A DNA stretch of 64,000 nt from assembly GCA_947476255.1 (NCBI GenBank), contig CANJPY010000009.1:1-64000 (forward strand), given 5' to 3'. Position numbers and translations under genes: made by a program. The stretch comes from Chthoniobacteraceae bacterium (lineage in GTDB: Bacteria; Verrucomicrobiota; Verrucomicrobiia; Chthoniobacterales; Chthoniobacteraceae). Of this stretch, positions 43,623-52,867 are shown one piece after another (the first letter of the stretch is position 1; every line of letters starts with the position of its first letter). The notes beneath the pieces were generated by a model. The model did not search any database, was not told the origin of the DNA, and worked only from the letters and a program-made list of their open reading frames with translations.

Positions 43623-44976
43623 CAACCGAGTCCACCCGCCCATCCTTCAAACGCGTCACAATCTTCATTCCAGACCGGACTTGAGATACGCTTCGAATCA
43701 CTCCCCCCTCTTGAGACAACGCGATGCTATAACCGCGCTCCAAAGTGCCCTCGGGCGAGAGCAGCACCAGTTTCTGCCGCAACCGCTCAAGCTCCCCCCG
43801 GTGCGTCACTAAAAGCGCCCCAGTCACACGCTCCAACCGCGCATGGACCGCCTCTATCTGTTGCCGCTTGAGCGCCAATACCTGATCCGGACGATGCGCG
43901 CGCACGGAGGCTGCCAACACCTCCACTTTCCGCTTCATCCCCGCCAAATGATCCTGCAGTGCCCGTTGCAGATCTTCGCTTGTGGCGTCCACTCGCTGAC
44001 TCGCCTCCGCAAGCCTTGCGCGTGGCTCACGAAAAAGAGCGCTTCGTTCCAAATACTCCAGGCGTTGCTGCCATCTTTGCAACTGATTGTGCACCAGCGT
44101 TTCCATCCGGTCGGATTGCGCGCGAATTTCACGCCGCAATGCGATCCCGTCGGGGACAACCGTCTCGGCCGCCACACTCGGGGTGGGGGCGCGATGATCC
44201 GCGACAAAATCCGCGATGGTAAAATCAGTTTCATGTCCCACGGCCGATACCAGGGGGATGGCAGATTCAAAGATGGCCCGCGCCAAAACCTCTTCGTTAA
44301 AGCACCACAAATCCTCCACGCTCCCGCCCCCGCGTCCGGCGATGATCACGTCCACAACGGGCAAAGAGACTCCGGATTCCCTGTTTAAAAACCGAATGGC
44401 TTCCGCGATTTCAGCGGCGGCGGTTTGGCCCTGAACCCGGACGGGATACACCAGAATACGCACCCACGGCGCCCTGCGTCCCAAAACCTTCAACATATCC
44501 TGCACCACAGAGCCCGTCGGTGAGGTGACCAAAGCCACGGTCGCCGGATGCGCTGGCAAGGGACGTTTGCGAGCACGGTCAAAGAGTCCTTCTTCCTGGA
44601 GGCGTCTTTTGAGGGCGTCAAATTTAGCCTGCAAGAGTCCGGTGCCCGAGGCCTGCACCGACTGTACGTTAACCTGATACTTGCCCTGCGATTCAAAAAC
44701 GGTGAGCATGCCACGCACTTGGACCGCCATTCCCTCAGCAAGCGGGGCGGTGCGATTGCCCGAAAACCGACCCGCAAACCAGACGCAGGCGAGCTGGGCC
44801 TTGGCGTCTTTGAGGGTAAAATATTGGTGGCCTGATGCCTGCATCCGGTAATTACTCACCTCACCCTCCACGCAAACCTGCCCGATGGAAGACTCCAACG
44901 TCTTGCGGACGTTTGCAGTCAGCTCCGAGACGGTTAAAACTTTTCCAACGAGGGCTTGGGCGGGGTCAGTGGCCAT
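43615..44976 (-). CDS. xseA: exodeoxyribonuclease VII large subunit
   Basis: About 453 residues from ATG 44976. It has an N-terminal OB-fold (TLESSIGQVCVEGEVSNYRM, HQYFTLKDAKAQLACVWF), a catalytic domain with VVDVIIAGRGGGSVEDLWCF and VSAVGHETDFTIADFVADHR, a long coiled coil (about 270-380) and the C-terminal PEGTLERGYSIALSQEGGVI block. With XseB it degrades single-stranded DNA. No xseB is adjacent. The frame continues upstream to 45429, but that is antisense to dapA and not part of the protein. The stop lies inside the polypyrimidine tract. Confidence 0.95.
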   Translation of the reverse strand: MATDPAQALVGKVLTVSELTANVRKTLESSIGQVCVEGEVSNYRMQASGHQYFTLKDAKAQLACVWFAGRFSGNRTAPLAEGMAVQVRGMLTVFESQGKYQVNVQSVQASGTGLLQAKFDALKRRLQEEGLFDRARKRPLPAHPATVALVTSPTGSVVQDMLKVLGRRAPWVRILVYPVRVQGQTAAAEIAEAIRFLNRESGVSLPVVDVIIAGRGGGSVEDLWCFNEEVLARAIFESAIPLVSAVGHETDFTIADFVADHRAPTPSVAAETVVPDGIALRREIRAQSDRMETLVHNQLQRWQQRLEYLERSALFREPRARLAEASQRVDATSEDLQRALQDHLAGMKRKVEVLAASVRAHRPDQVLALKRQQIEAVHARLERVTGALLVTHRGELERLRQKLVLLSPEGTLERGYSIALSQEGGVIRSVSQVRSGMKIVTRLKDGRVDSVVE

Positions 44977-45078
44977 GGAGACAACAAACCTCAAGAAACG
45001 TCCGCACAAAAGCAGGATATTTCCCCCCTTCCAGCGCGCTTGCTCTCCGCCGAGCATTCCCGTAAGCTCGTCGGCTCT

Positions 45079-45954
45079 ATGTTTGAAGGCACCCACACGG
45101 CCCTGGTGACGCCGTTTCTCCAGGATCACTTCGACGAAACCGCATTCGTGCGGCTCATCGAAGCTCAAATTAGCGGCGGCATAACCGGAATCGTTCCCGT
45201 GGGAACCACCGGCGAATCCCCGACTTTGGACCATCAGGAACACCACCGCGTGATTGAAAGCGCGGTGAAAACCGCCAAAGGTCGATGCAAAGTCATCGCG
45301 GGAACTGGTTCCAATTCTACGAGCGAAGCGGTCGATTTGACCTGCGAAGCAGAACGCCTCGGAGCCGACGCTGCTCTCATCGTCGCTCCTTATTACAACA
45401 AGCCCACGCAGGCAGGCCTTTTCGCGCACTATTCAGCCATCGCCAAAGCCAGCAAGCTTCCCATCATGCTCTACAGCATTCCCGGGCGCTGTGGCATCGA
45501 GATCGGCGTTGAAACCGTCGTCGCTCTTGCGGCGCAGCACTCGAATATCGTCGCCATCAAAGAGGCGGGCGGCTCCGTGGAACGCGTCAGTCAATTGCGC
45601 TCGGCGCTTCCCGAAGCCTTCGAAATCCTCTCCGGGGACGACTCGCTCACGCTTCCCTTTATGAGCGTTGGAGCCGTGGGAGTGGTCAGTGTGGCATCCA
45701 ATCTCATTCCAAGCGAAGTGTCCGCTCTGGTGAAGAAAGCGCTCGCAGGAGATTACGCAGCGGCCCGCAAACAACACTTCAAACTTTACACTCTTTTTAA
45801 AGAACTGTTTGTGGAAAGCAATCCAGCCCCGGTGAAGTACGCCCTGTCCCTCTTGGCGCAACTCCAGCCCGAGGTGCGTCTCCCGCTTGCACCGCTTTCC
45901 GAAGCGAGTTGCCAAAGGGTCAAAGCCGCCATGCAGCACACCGGACTTCTCTAA
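45079..45954 (+). CDS. dapA: 4-hydroxy-tetrahydrodipicolinate synthase
   Basis: A 291-residue DapA. Motifs are GIVPVGTTGESPTL, IVAPYYNKPTQAGL (catalytic Tyr) and NIVAIKEAGG (Schiff-base Lys). It condenses pyruvate with aspartate semialdehyde in the lysine and diaminopimelate pathway. The start ATG 45079 gives MFEGTHTALVTPF, the usual N-terminus. dapB follows after 12 bp. It is divergent from xseA with about 100 bp between the start codons. Confidence 0.97.
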   Translation: MFEGTHTALVTPFLQDHFDETAFVRLIEAQISGGITGIVPVGTTGESPTLDHQEHHRVIESAVKTAKGRCKVIAGTGSNSTSEAVDLTCEAERLGADAALIVAPYYNKPTQAGLFAHYSAIAKASKLPIMLYSIPGRCGIEIGVETVVALAAQHSNIVAIKEAGGSVERVSQLRSALPEAFEILSGDDSLTLPFMSVGAVGVVSVASNLIPSEVSALVKKALAGDYAAARKQHFKLYTLFKELFVESNPAPVKYALSLLAQLQPEVRLPLAPLSEASCQRVKAAMQHTGLL

Positions 45955-45966
45955 CCGCCCCTTTTC

Positions 45967-46710
45967 ATGAGTGCTCCCCTGCGCCTTCTTATCAACGGGT
46001 CCCGCGGCCGAATGGGACAGGCTCTTGTCCATTGCGCAACGACGATTCCCGAACTCACGGTGTCTGCGGAAGTGGACGCAGGCGACGATTTCCATGCGGG
46101 CCTTGAGCGCTCCGAAGCCGTGATCGACTTCAGCCACCACGCTACGATTGAGGCTGTTCTGACCTCCTGCGTGGAAGCAAAAAAGACCCTCGTCATCGGC
46201 ACCACCGGCCATTCCGACCCCCAAATTGCGGCGATCTACGCAGCGAGCAAACACATCCCCATCGTATTCGCCCCAAACTACAGCGTCGGCGTGAACACCC
46301 TGTTCTGGCTGACTCGCAAGGCCGCCGAAATTCTGGGGCCAGGCTTTGACTTGGAAGTGGTGGAAATGCACCACCGCATGAAAAAGGACTCGCCCAGTGG
46401 CACGGCAAAACGTCTCGCTGAAATACTCGCGGAAACACGCGCCCTTTCTTACCAAGAAGACACGCGTCATGGCAGGTTTGGGATCGTGGGAGAACGCACT
46501 CAAAACGAAATCGGCATGCATGCGGTGAGGGGCGGCGACGTGGTGGGCGATCACACGGTGATCTACGCCGCGGTGGGTGAGCGCGTTGAACTCACACACA
46601 AGGCTTCAAGCCGAGACACATTTGCCATGGGTGCCCTGCGCGCTTCACTGTGGGCGCACGGCCGCGAACCGGGCGTTTACGACATGCAGGACGTTCTTGG
46701 GTTGCACTAG
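45967..46710 (+). CDS. dapB: 4-hydroxy-tetrahydrodipicolinate reductase
   Basis: A 247-residue DapB. The Rossmann start LLINGSRGRMGQALVHC binds NAD(P)H. VIDFSHHATIEAV, VIGTTGHS and the catalytic/substrate block EMHHRMKKDSPSGTAKRLAE are present, and the C-terminal FAMGALRASLWAHGREPGVY is typical. It reduces the DapA product. The short dinucleotide loop is like the Chlamydiae/Verrucomicrobia branch. It sits directly after dapA and is presumably co-transcribed. Confidence 0.96.
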   Translation: MSAPLRLLINGSRGRMGQALVHCATTIPELTVSAEVDAGDDFHAGLERSEAVIDFSHHATIEAVLTSCVEAKKTLVIGTTGHSDPQIAAIYAASKHIPIVFAPNYSVGVNTLFWLTRKAAEILGPGFDLEVVEMHHRMKKDSPSGTAKRLAEILAETRALSYQEDTRHGRFGIVGERTQNEIGMHAVRGGDVVGDHTVIYAAVGERVELTHKASSRDTFAMGALRASLWAHGREPGVYDMQDVLGLH

Positions 46711-46743
46711 TGCAGTCCCTCCGAGCCTCATGCGAGACTTCAA

Positions 46744-47268
46744 ATGTGGCTGAAGACAATGCGCGCCGGCTTAGCTCTAGGTTCAAATCTCGGTGACCGC
46801 CTCGTAGCACTCGAAGCAGCCCGCGCACGCGTGCTCAAAATCGCGGGTGTGTCAGGACCGATTCGTTCCTCCAGCATTTATGAAACCGATCCGGTGGACA
46901 GTTCGCCCAGTGCGGGTCCCTTTTTAAATGCTGTGATCGAGGTGGAATTCGGAGGCGACCCGTCTTTCTTTCTTCGGAGCCTGCAAGCCATTGAATTGGA
47001 AATGGGCCGTCCAGCCCAACGCGCCGTCAATGCGCCGAGGACGATAGATCTCGATATTCTCTATCTTGGAAACCTTGTGTTCTCCACTCCTGAACTGGTG
47101 ATACCGCACCCTCGCCTTCACCTCCGCCGCTTCGTTCTCGAGCCATTCACGGAAATCAATCCCTCGTTGCACCTGCCCGGGCATAACGCTTCCACGAGCG
47201 CCCTCCTCGACTCGCTTCAGGATCCTGCAGGTGTCCACAGGGCGGCACAACAATGGAAAACACTTTGA
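46744..47268 (+). CDS. folK: 6-hydroxymethyl-7,8-dihydropterin pyrophosphokinase
   Basis: A 174-residue FolK. Motifs are GLALGSNLGDRL, SSIYETDPVD, FLNAVIEVE, RTIDLDILYLGN and LVIPHPRLHLRRFVLEP. It transfers pyrophosphate from ATP to the pterin in folate synthesis. The start is ATG 46744 or ATG 46759. It overlaps panB by 16 bp, so the two are translationally coupled, and it follows dapAB on the same strand. Confidence 0.96.
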   Translation: MWLKTMRAGLALGSNLGDRLVALEAARARVLKIAGVSGPIRSSSIYETDPVDSSPSAGPFLNAVIEVEFGGDPSFFLRSLQAIELEMGRPAQRAVNAPRTIDLDILYLGNLVFSTPELVIPHPRLHLRRFVLEPFTEINPSLHLPGHNASTSALLDSLQDPAGVHRAAQQWKTL

Positions 47269-48086
47269 ACCGCCACGCCTCCACTCTCACGCCAAACGCA
47301 ACGGCCCTGCTCAAAAAAAGCGGAGAACTCATCACGGTGCTCACTGCCTACGATTATCCCGGAGCGCGTCTTTTGGAGGAGGCGGGAGTGGACTGGATCC
47401 TGGTGGGAGACTCCCTCGGCATGGTGGTTTTGGGCTATCCAGACACCACCAGTGTCACGCTGGCTGACATGATTCACCACACCGCTGCCGTTTCCCGCGG
47501 CTTATCCCACACTCCTCTGATCGCAGATCTTCCCATCGGCACCTACGCCACCCCGGACGAAACGCTCAAGAATGCGAAAGCCCTGATCGACGCCGGCGCG
47601 CACGCAGTCAAACTTGAGGGGGGCGTCTCGCATGCCCCCCAAATCAAGGCCCTCGCAAGTGCAGGAATTCCTGTCATGGGCCACATTGGCATGCTTCCAC
47701 AACGGGTTCGCGAAGAAGGCGGCTATAAAATCAAAGGCAAATCTCCCGAACAGGCAAAAAGTCTTGTCGAAGACGCGGTTGCGTTAGAGGTGGCAGGCGC
47801 CTTTTCGATGGTGGTCGAACTGGTACACCCCGATACGGCTCGCTTGATTCAAAAAGCCGTGCAAATACCCACCATTGGAATCGGAGCGGGCCCCCACTGC
47901 GACGGACAGGTCCTCGTGACCCACGACCTCATCGGCGCATTTCCGTGGTTCCGGCCGAAGTTTGTGACACCTACGTTGAACGTAGGCGATTTAATACGAG
48001 GTGCGGCCCAAAATTGGATCCAGCAGCTCAAACGTAGCCGTGGGCCCGTAGCTGAGAATGGAATACCCCTCTCCGGCAAAGGTTAG
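47253..48086 (+). CDS. panB: 3-methyl-2-oxobutanoate hydroxymethyltransferase
   Basis: A 277-residue PanB. Motifs are DWILVGDSLGMVVLGYPDTT (Mg2+ ligand Asp), IKAL..PVMGHIGMLPQ and IPTIGIGAGPHCDGQVLV. It makes ketopantoate from alpha-ketoisovalerate and methylene-tetrahydrofolate, so coupling with folK links folate and pantothenate supply. The start ATG 47253 lies inside the end of folK. Confidence 0.96.
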   Translation: MENTLNRHASTLTPNATALLKKSGELITVLTAYDYPGARLLEEAGVDWILVGDSLGMVVLGYPDTTSVTLADMIHHTAAVSRGLSHTPLIADLPIGTYATPDETLKNAKALIDAGAHAVKLEGGVSHAPQIKALASAGIPVMGHIGMLPQRVREEGGYKIKGKSPEQAKSLVEDAVALEVAGAFSMVVELVHPDTARLIQKAVQIPTIGIGAGPHCDGQVLVTHDLIGAFPWFRPKFVTPTLNVGDLIRGAAQNWIQQLKRSRGPVAENGIPLSGKG

Positions 48087-48225
48087 GGGTTAGCCCACGG
48101 CCAAGGGTTGCAGAGAGGTGGCGCGCGATGACTCCAACAAACAGCCCAAGGAGAAACCGAGAAGCTCGTCTAGAAAAGGTACTCTTGGGAGCACCGTATA
48201 AAACCTAGCCGCATCACAGCAATGC

Positions 48226-48789
48226 TCACTTGCGACGCTCAAGCTGAACCGCGCCATCCGGTGCAAACGAGAGTTGAGCAAGTGATAAGAACGATCCCCC
48301 CACGACCGTTGCGCTTCGTAATTCCCATACCCCATTTGGACCGACTAAAGCGTGGGTGCACTCAAGAAGTAGCGTGCCCGTTTGTGTGCGCACGCGCAGT
48401 CCCCGGAACTCAACGGTGTCCAGAGGCAGCAAAGTTTTCACTCCACTGGGCAGGTCCGCTAAAATACGGAGATCGTCCCCCTCGGTGGTGACCTCCGTCC
48501 CCTCCCCTCGGGCGGAAGGGCTCAGAGCCTTCATAATTCCCCCCCTCTTTCCGGCGCCCAATTTTAAGCGCGCAACCCGAGCCTTACCGCGTATTTCAGC
48601 ACTGGAATCAGAACTAGAAACCCGCAGAGGAATTTCCACATCCTCCATTGTCAATTCTGAGCTGCGCGGGACTGGGGCCGGACTTTGAAGGGGGGGAGCG
48701 GCAGCCTCTCCTTCCCCGTTTTTACGACAAGCCGGCGCACTTCCTACCAAGCAAAGCAGGGTCAGACAGCCAAAACGGTTTATGACCAT
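48226..48789 (-). CDS. small exported protein, last gene of the CLCA-like cluster
   Basis: A 187-residue protein with an N-terminal export signal (INRFGCLTLLCLVGSAPAC). The Cys at residue 21 could be lipidated, but APAC is not a canonical lipobox, so either a lipoprotein or a cleaved signal peptide is possible. A Pro/Ala-rich linker follows. The rest is beta-rich (VEIPLRVSSSDSSAEIRGKA, TVEFRGLRVRTQTGTLLLEC). No family is recognised. It starts 18 bp after the 1340-residue protein gene ends and is probably the fourth gene of that operon. Confidence 0.68.
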   Translation of the reverse strand: MVINRFGCLTLLCLVGSAPACRKNGEGEAAAPPLQSPAPVPRSSELTMEDVEIPLRVSSSDSSAEIRGKARVARLKLGAGKRGGIMKALSPSARGEGTEVTTEGDDLRILADLPSGVKTLLPLDTVEFRGLRVRTQTGTLLLECTHALVGPNGVWELRSATVVGGSFLSLAQLSFAPDGAVQLERRK

Positions 48790-48807
48790 GCGTTGCTTGT
48801 CCTCACC

Positions 48808-51800
48808 TTAGGGCTGAAAGGAGATCTCCAAGCCATCAGCGGTGAGCCCAATCCCTCCAATTGGCCCCCCCTGCAGGAGGACGCCGCTAAACGCTCTGGC
48901 CTTTGTGACCCCAGATATCTTAGTGCTAAGATTCCCTGAAAATGCCCCCGTGGGTAAGGCCAAAGAAAGGGAAGCACTCTTTACCACGGGCGTTCCAGGG
49001 ATAAACTGGAAAGACGGACGTGCCTTGGCAAGCGACAGCACCCCAATCGAATAAACGTCCGCTGAAACGTTGAAGGACATCACACTCGGATCAATAAACG
49101 GAAGCGGAATCTTGCCCGTTTTTGGTGCGTTGTAGGGATAGCCCTGCACCTCATAAGAGTTCTCCCATTGATAGAAGGTCGGGGACAGGCGGTTAGGATC
49201 CAACGGTCCCGATAAGACAGGAAGGGAGGAGAGCGTGCCTTTGGCCTCCTGAGTCAGAATGACATAGCCCCCAACACAAATTTCGGTGGGTGAACCGACT
49301 CCATAAAAGTTGAAGAAGGGAACCAAAGGGCGTTCGCCTTTCATTCCATCTACAAGTCGGGTTGACAAATAACTGGAGGCGGTGAAGCGGACGGGTTTGG
49401 GCAGGGCGTTGTAAACGGTGGCTTCACGATAAGCGTCCATATCCGCAGAATCCCATTCCCATCCGACCGTCCCTGAAGCAAAGGAGGGAGTGAGCACTTC
49501 ACCGGTGGTTGTGTCAGTCATCACTACATGCCCCACCTCGACGACCTGGTTTGCAGCATTGCGATAGAAAGACAAGGCAAGAACCCCGTCATAAGACGCT
49601 CTTGCCTTAACCGTGGCCTCCAATTCCTGATGATCCCCGACCGTCGCAACCCTGTAGGTAAAGGACTCCCTGCTCTCGGAACTAAACATTTCCACGACGT
49701 CGCCAGGCACATACTGGTAGTCGGCTGAAAGAATCGCCGTCACTTTGTACGAGTGGCCTGCGGTGATGTGAATCGACTCGCTTGTGGAAAGCCTCTGGTA
49801 TCCATGGGAACTCACCGGGTGGGAAACCCTGAAGAATGTTACAGGAATGCCGTACCGACTTTTAGACACATTCACAATGCCCGAATACACCACGCTTCCA
49901 CTGGAGCCCACATCGACAGATGAAAATCCAGCATCTGTTTCATTGCTGACTTTCGTTGTATAACGCTTGGAAGGCAGAGTTGCCGCCAGCGCCGCATTTG
50001 CAGCTTGATCCAGACCGTAGGATGAATACGAGGAATCTTGTTGCCCGTCCTCGTTCCAAGAAAAGTCGATCCCGGAACTGAGACTCAAATATGCATACTG
50101 CTGCGTCGTTGACTTGTAACTGTAACCCGCGGGCGCAGCCCCGTAGGGAGTAAAGTTTGCAGGGATCGGTATCTTGGCAAGGCCCGAGGCGTCGAAAGTA
50201 CCACTGTAGGAAAAGGAATTGCGCCCTGAGGTGACCCTGACGGTGTAGGCTCCAGTTTTTGCAAGAGTGAGACTCACCAATCCCGAATTTCTCCCCCCCT
50301 GCAAGACGGTGTTCCACTGCCCAGCTAAAGCTGGGAAAGGATTCACTATGAACTGAGGAGTAATTACGGTCTCTCCAGTAATGACCACATCCGCAATGGA
50401 GCGGGAAATGTCATCCTCGGGGACGCCATTGACGACAACCTCAAGCAGTCTGAACAGGTATCCGGGTTTGGCCGCGGCAACCAAGTGCAGTTTCGTCCCC
50501 ATTTCGACCAATCCGTCTACTGGAAGGGCGGGCGTCACCGTCAATGTGCCCGTATTTACATCGGCTGCATCCACGAGCACCCTGACCACTTTTGCCACTG
50601 TAAAATTAACCAACTTCGGAACGCTCTTTTGCTTGTATTGGTCCACTGCATAAATCGCTAGAGAGCAAGGCCCGCCCTGTTCAAAGGAGAGTTCAAGACT
50701 CCAACGCCAGGTGCGCACCGTCTTGCCTCCCACAATCACAGGCTGCAATTCCTCCAGTTCCGCCGAGTATGAGTCCTTCAGTGTTCCAATGGAACGCTCA
50801 ATAAAAACGCCTGTAACTTCACTCTCATCCTGCACCGTTCCTGATAATCGGATCGGCCCGGAGTCCGGAGTAAGCAGGACTTTGTTTCCATTTACGGGTA
50901 CGTCTGTGAGAATGAGCACAGGAGCGCTCTGATCGTCGCGCGTTCCCAAAGCCTTGGTAATCTCCGGCTCTGCCTTGATAATTCTGGCGAGCATGGACGC
51001 CCCCGAAAGGTTGGGAAGAACCCCAGTCAACGTCTGCGTTGCTATCGTTCCACCCGCGAGGTTCTTTGTAAAAGGGGGAACCGCGTTCTGGGAAGCCGTG
51101 ACGCTCCTCATCCCCGCCGGACGCGCGCTCACTGCCTTTAGGTTCACTGGATATCTTTTTGTCACGCCGCCAAAGTCAGAGGACTCCGCAATGAACAGTT
51201 TGGTCCCTGAAGCGATCGAATCCGTAACATTCTTGGCAAAATCTCTGACATACCCGTCCTCGCTGAGGTCGGTGAAAGGATCCTGCGAAAAATTGGCACG
51301 CGCCGGGAAAAAATTCGAGTCGGAATCAATCAACCTCGATACCGTTGCACCGTTGGATGGATACACAAAGTTGGAGAACTTCATATAAGCGGAGGCCCCA
51401 TTGCCGAGGGCCGTCACGGCCTTGGCCTGAAAAGCGGCACCGCCCGAAGCGGCGGCGAGTAGGTTTGGATAGTCCTTCAGAATAGATTCCATGGACAATT
51501 TGCCCTGAGGAAACAAAGCCTGCAGCACATCCAATTTGACACTCGTGTCGACACTGCTGAGCACGCTCAAAAGGGCGCTTAACCCATTGCAGCCGACACG
51601 CAACATTTGAATGTCGCCATAGTCCACTCGAAGGTTCCGCACCAGTCCACCGCTGGTTCGCCATGAAGCGAAATCGCCAGTCGCGAAGTTTGTTACAAAA
51701 CGCGTGTCCGTGATTTTTGCGAGGTTCGCGTCTGCTTTGTCTAAAGCGGGCAGGAGAACTTGAGTTATCCAATTTGAGGCCTGAGAGGTGTTAGCCGTCG

Positions 51801-52830
51801 CCAAAAATGTGCCTGACCACACGAGCCCAGAAAGAGGAAGTTTCAAAGGGCCACTCACTCCAAATGCCTTCAAGGTGCTTGTGGTGCGGGTATCGTTGAC
51901 GAGCGCAAACAACTCACTTAATGAAGAAACAAACAACTCCTCCCCGCCGCTCGGCGCTGCTGCCAAGGCTGAGCCCGCCTTTGTTTTGGCAAGTGTTGAA
52001 TTTTGTGCATTGATCGCAGCACGCGCCGCAATGACATCCGCACTCCTCACGGAAACCACCACTGCATCTGATCGTACCTTTTGAGTCCCACTGGTTACAA
52101 CCAGTTGATAAAGACCGCTATCACCGGCGACAGCTTTCGTCTTGGTGTAGGTCGCTGCGGTTGCGCCAGAAATCGACACTCCGTTGCGGAGCCACTGGTA
52201 GGTCACCCCAGGCACTTGAGCTGAAGGGTTCATAGAGGCAGAAAGTGTGAGGGTTGCTCCCACCGCTAGCACTGTATCTGAAGGCTGGAGAGAGAACCAC
52301 CGGGTGACCTCGAATCTGGTCTTCACTGCGGCAGGAAAAGTCAAATCCGAGGGCCCGTATACCGAAGATTGTCCGTTAAAACCTTGAAGGCGCGCTCCCG
52401 TGAGGTTCCACGTTCCAACCTGATTAAGCGCCTCAGAATTAGGTCCGTACCACCCCCTGATTTCCCTCTCATTCAACTGGTAGGTCTGCCTCGTACGATC
52501 CGTCGGCAACAAATAGTCCCGCTTTGTGATGGTCCACTCGTCTCCAGCATAAAACAATTTACGGCCATCGGGCGCCGTAAATTCCAGTTCGAAAAACTCC
52601 ACCCCCTGAGTATCGGCGCTCACCACAGCTTCCATGGCGACTCCACGAAGTGACTCGTCTGATGATGAGATCTCCACGACGTCACCGGCCGGCGTCGCGA
52701 TGCCTAAGCCCACCAGTTGAGGGGCGGCGCCTGCAGGCAGCGCTCTGGCTTCGTGTTGCGCCAATAAAAACGCCGCCAGTGCAGCGCAGACTCGGAGGAT
52801 GCCGGGGGTTCCGGCGGCTTTTACTTTCAT
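48808..52830 (-). CDS. 1340-residue secreted Ig-domain surface protein
   Basis: A very large exported protein. It has a signal peptide (residues 1-30, cleavage after ARA). An N-terminal beta domain (about 35-165) is followed by an Ig-like domain at 178-262 with the pattern GATLTLSAS, TYQWLRNGVSI and AGDSGLYQLVV. A long unassigned region (about 265-640) is followed by a bacterial Ig/cadherin-like stretch (about 640-740). A divergent InlB-like B-repeat segment, GTLTVTPALPVDGLVEMG, lies around 755-810. C-terminal beta modules of the 'SGVLLQ' type are common in Verrucomicrobiota surface proteins. Binding or anchoring on the cell surface is inferred; no catalytic motif was found. It lies 37 bp after the HEAT gene. 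Confidence 0.85.
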   Translation of the reverse strand: MKVKAAGTPGILRVCAALAAFLLAQHEARALPAGAAPQLVGLGIATPAGDVVEISSSDESLRGVAMEAVVSADTQGVEFFELEFTAPDGRKLFYAGDEWTITKRDYLLPTDRTRQTYQLNEREIRGWYGPNSEALNQVGTWNLTGARLQGFNGQSSVYGPSDLTFPAAVKTRFEVTRWFSLQPSDTVLAVGATLTLSASMNPSAQVPGVTYQWLRNGVSISGATAATYTKTKAVAGDSGLYQLVVTSGTQKVRSDAVVVSVRSADVIAARAAINAQNSTLAKTKAGSALAAAPSGGEELFVSSLSELFALVNDTRTTSTLKAFGVSGPLKLPLSGLVWSGTFLATANTSQASNWITQVLLPALDKADANLAKITDTRFVTNFATGDFASWRTSGGLVRNLRVDYGDIQMLRVGCNGLSALLSVLSSVDTSVKLDVLQALFPQGKLSMESILKDYPNLLAAASGGAAFQAKAVTALGNGASAYMKFSNFVYPSNGATVSRLIDSDSNFFPARANFSQDPFTDLSEDGYVRDFAKNVTDSIASGTKLFIAESSDFGGVTKRYPVNLKAVSARPAGMRSVTASQNAVPPFTKNLAGGTIATQTLTGVLPNLSGASMLARIIKAEPEITKALGTRDDQSAPVLILTDVPVNGNKVLLTPDSGPIRLSGTVQDESEVTGVFIERSIGTLKDSYSAELEELQPVIVGGKTVRTWRWSLELSFEQGGPCSLAIYAVDQYKQKSVPKLVNFTVAKVVRVLVDAADVNTGTLTVTPALPVDGLVEMGTKLHLVAAAKPGYLFRLLEVVVNGVPEDDISRSIADVVITGETVITPQFIVNPFPALAGQWNTVLQGGRNSGLVSLTLAKTGAYTVRVTSGRNSFSYSGTFDASGLAKIPIPANFTPYGAAPAGYSYKSTTQQYAYLSLSSGIDFSWNEDGQQDSSYSSYGLDQAANAALAATLPSKRYTTKVSNETDAGFSSVDVGSSGSVVYSGIVNVSKSRYGIPVTFFRVSHPVSSHGYQRLSTSESIHITAGHSYKVTAILSADYQYVPGDVVEMFSSESRESFTYRVATVGDHQELEATVKARASYDGVLALSFYRNAANQVVEVGHVVMTDTTTGEVLTPSFASGTVGWEWDSADMDAYREATVYNALPKPVRFTASSYLSTRLVDGMKGERPLVPFFNFYGVGSPTEICVGGYVILTQEAKGTLSSLPVLSGPLDPNRLSPTFYQWENSYEVQGYPYNAPKTGKIPLPFIDPSVMSFNVSADVYSIGVLSLAKARPSFQFIPGTPVVKSASLSLALPTGAFSGNLSTKISGVTKARAFSGVLLQGGPIGGIGLTADGLEISFQP

Positions 52831-52867
52831 AGGTGTTGCGTGTTGGAACTAATCTTAATGAAATGCG

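Noticed and set aside
44977-45429. N-terminal extension of xseA
   Set aside because: It is antisense to dapA, and the OB-fold of XseA begins right after ATG 44976.
45433-46599. 388-residue open frame antisense to dapA/dapB
   Set aside because: dapA and dapB motifs are complete on the plus strand; this translation is His/Gly/Phe-rich noise.
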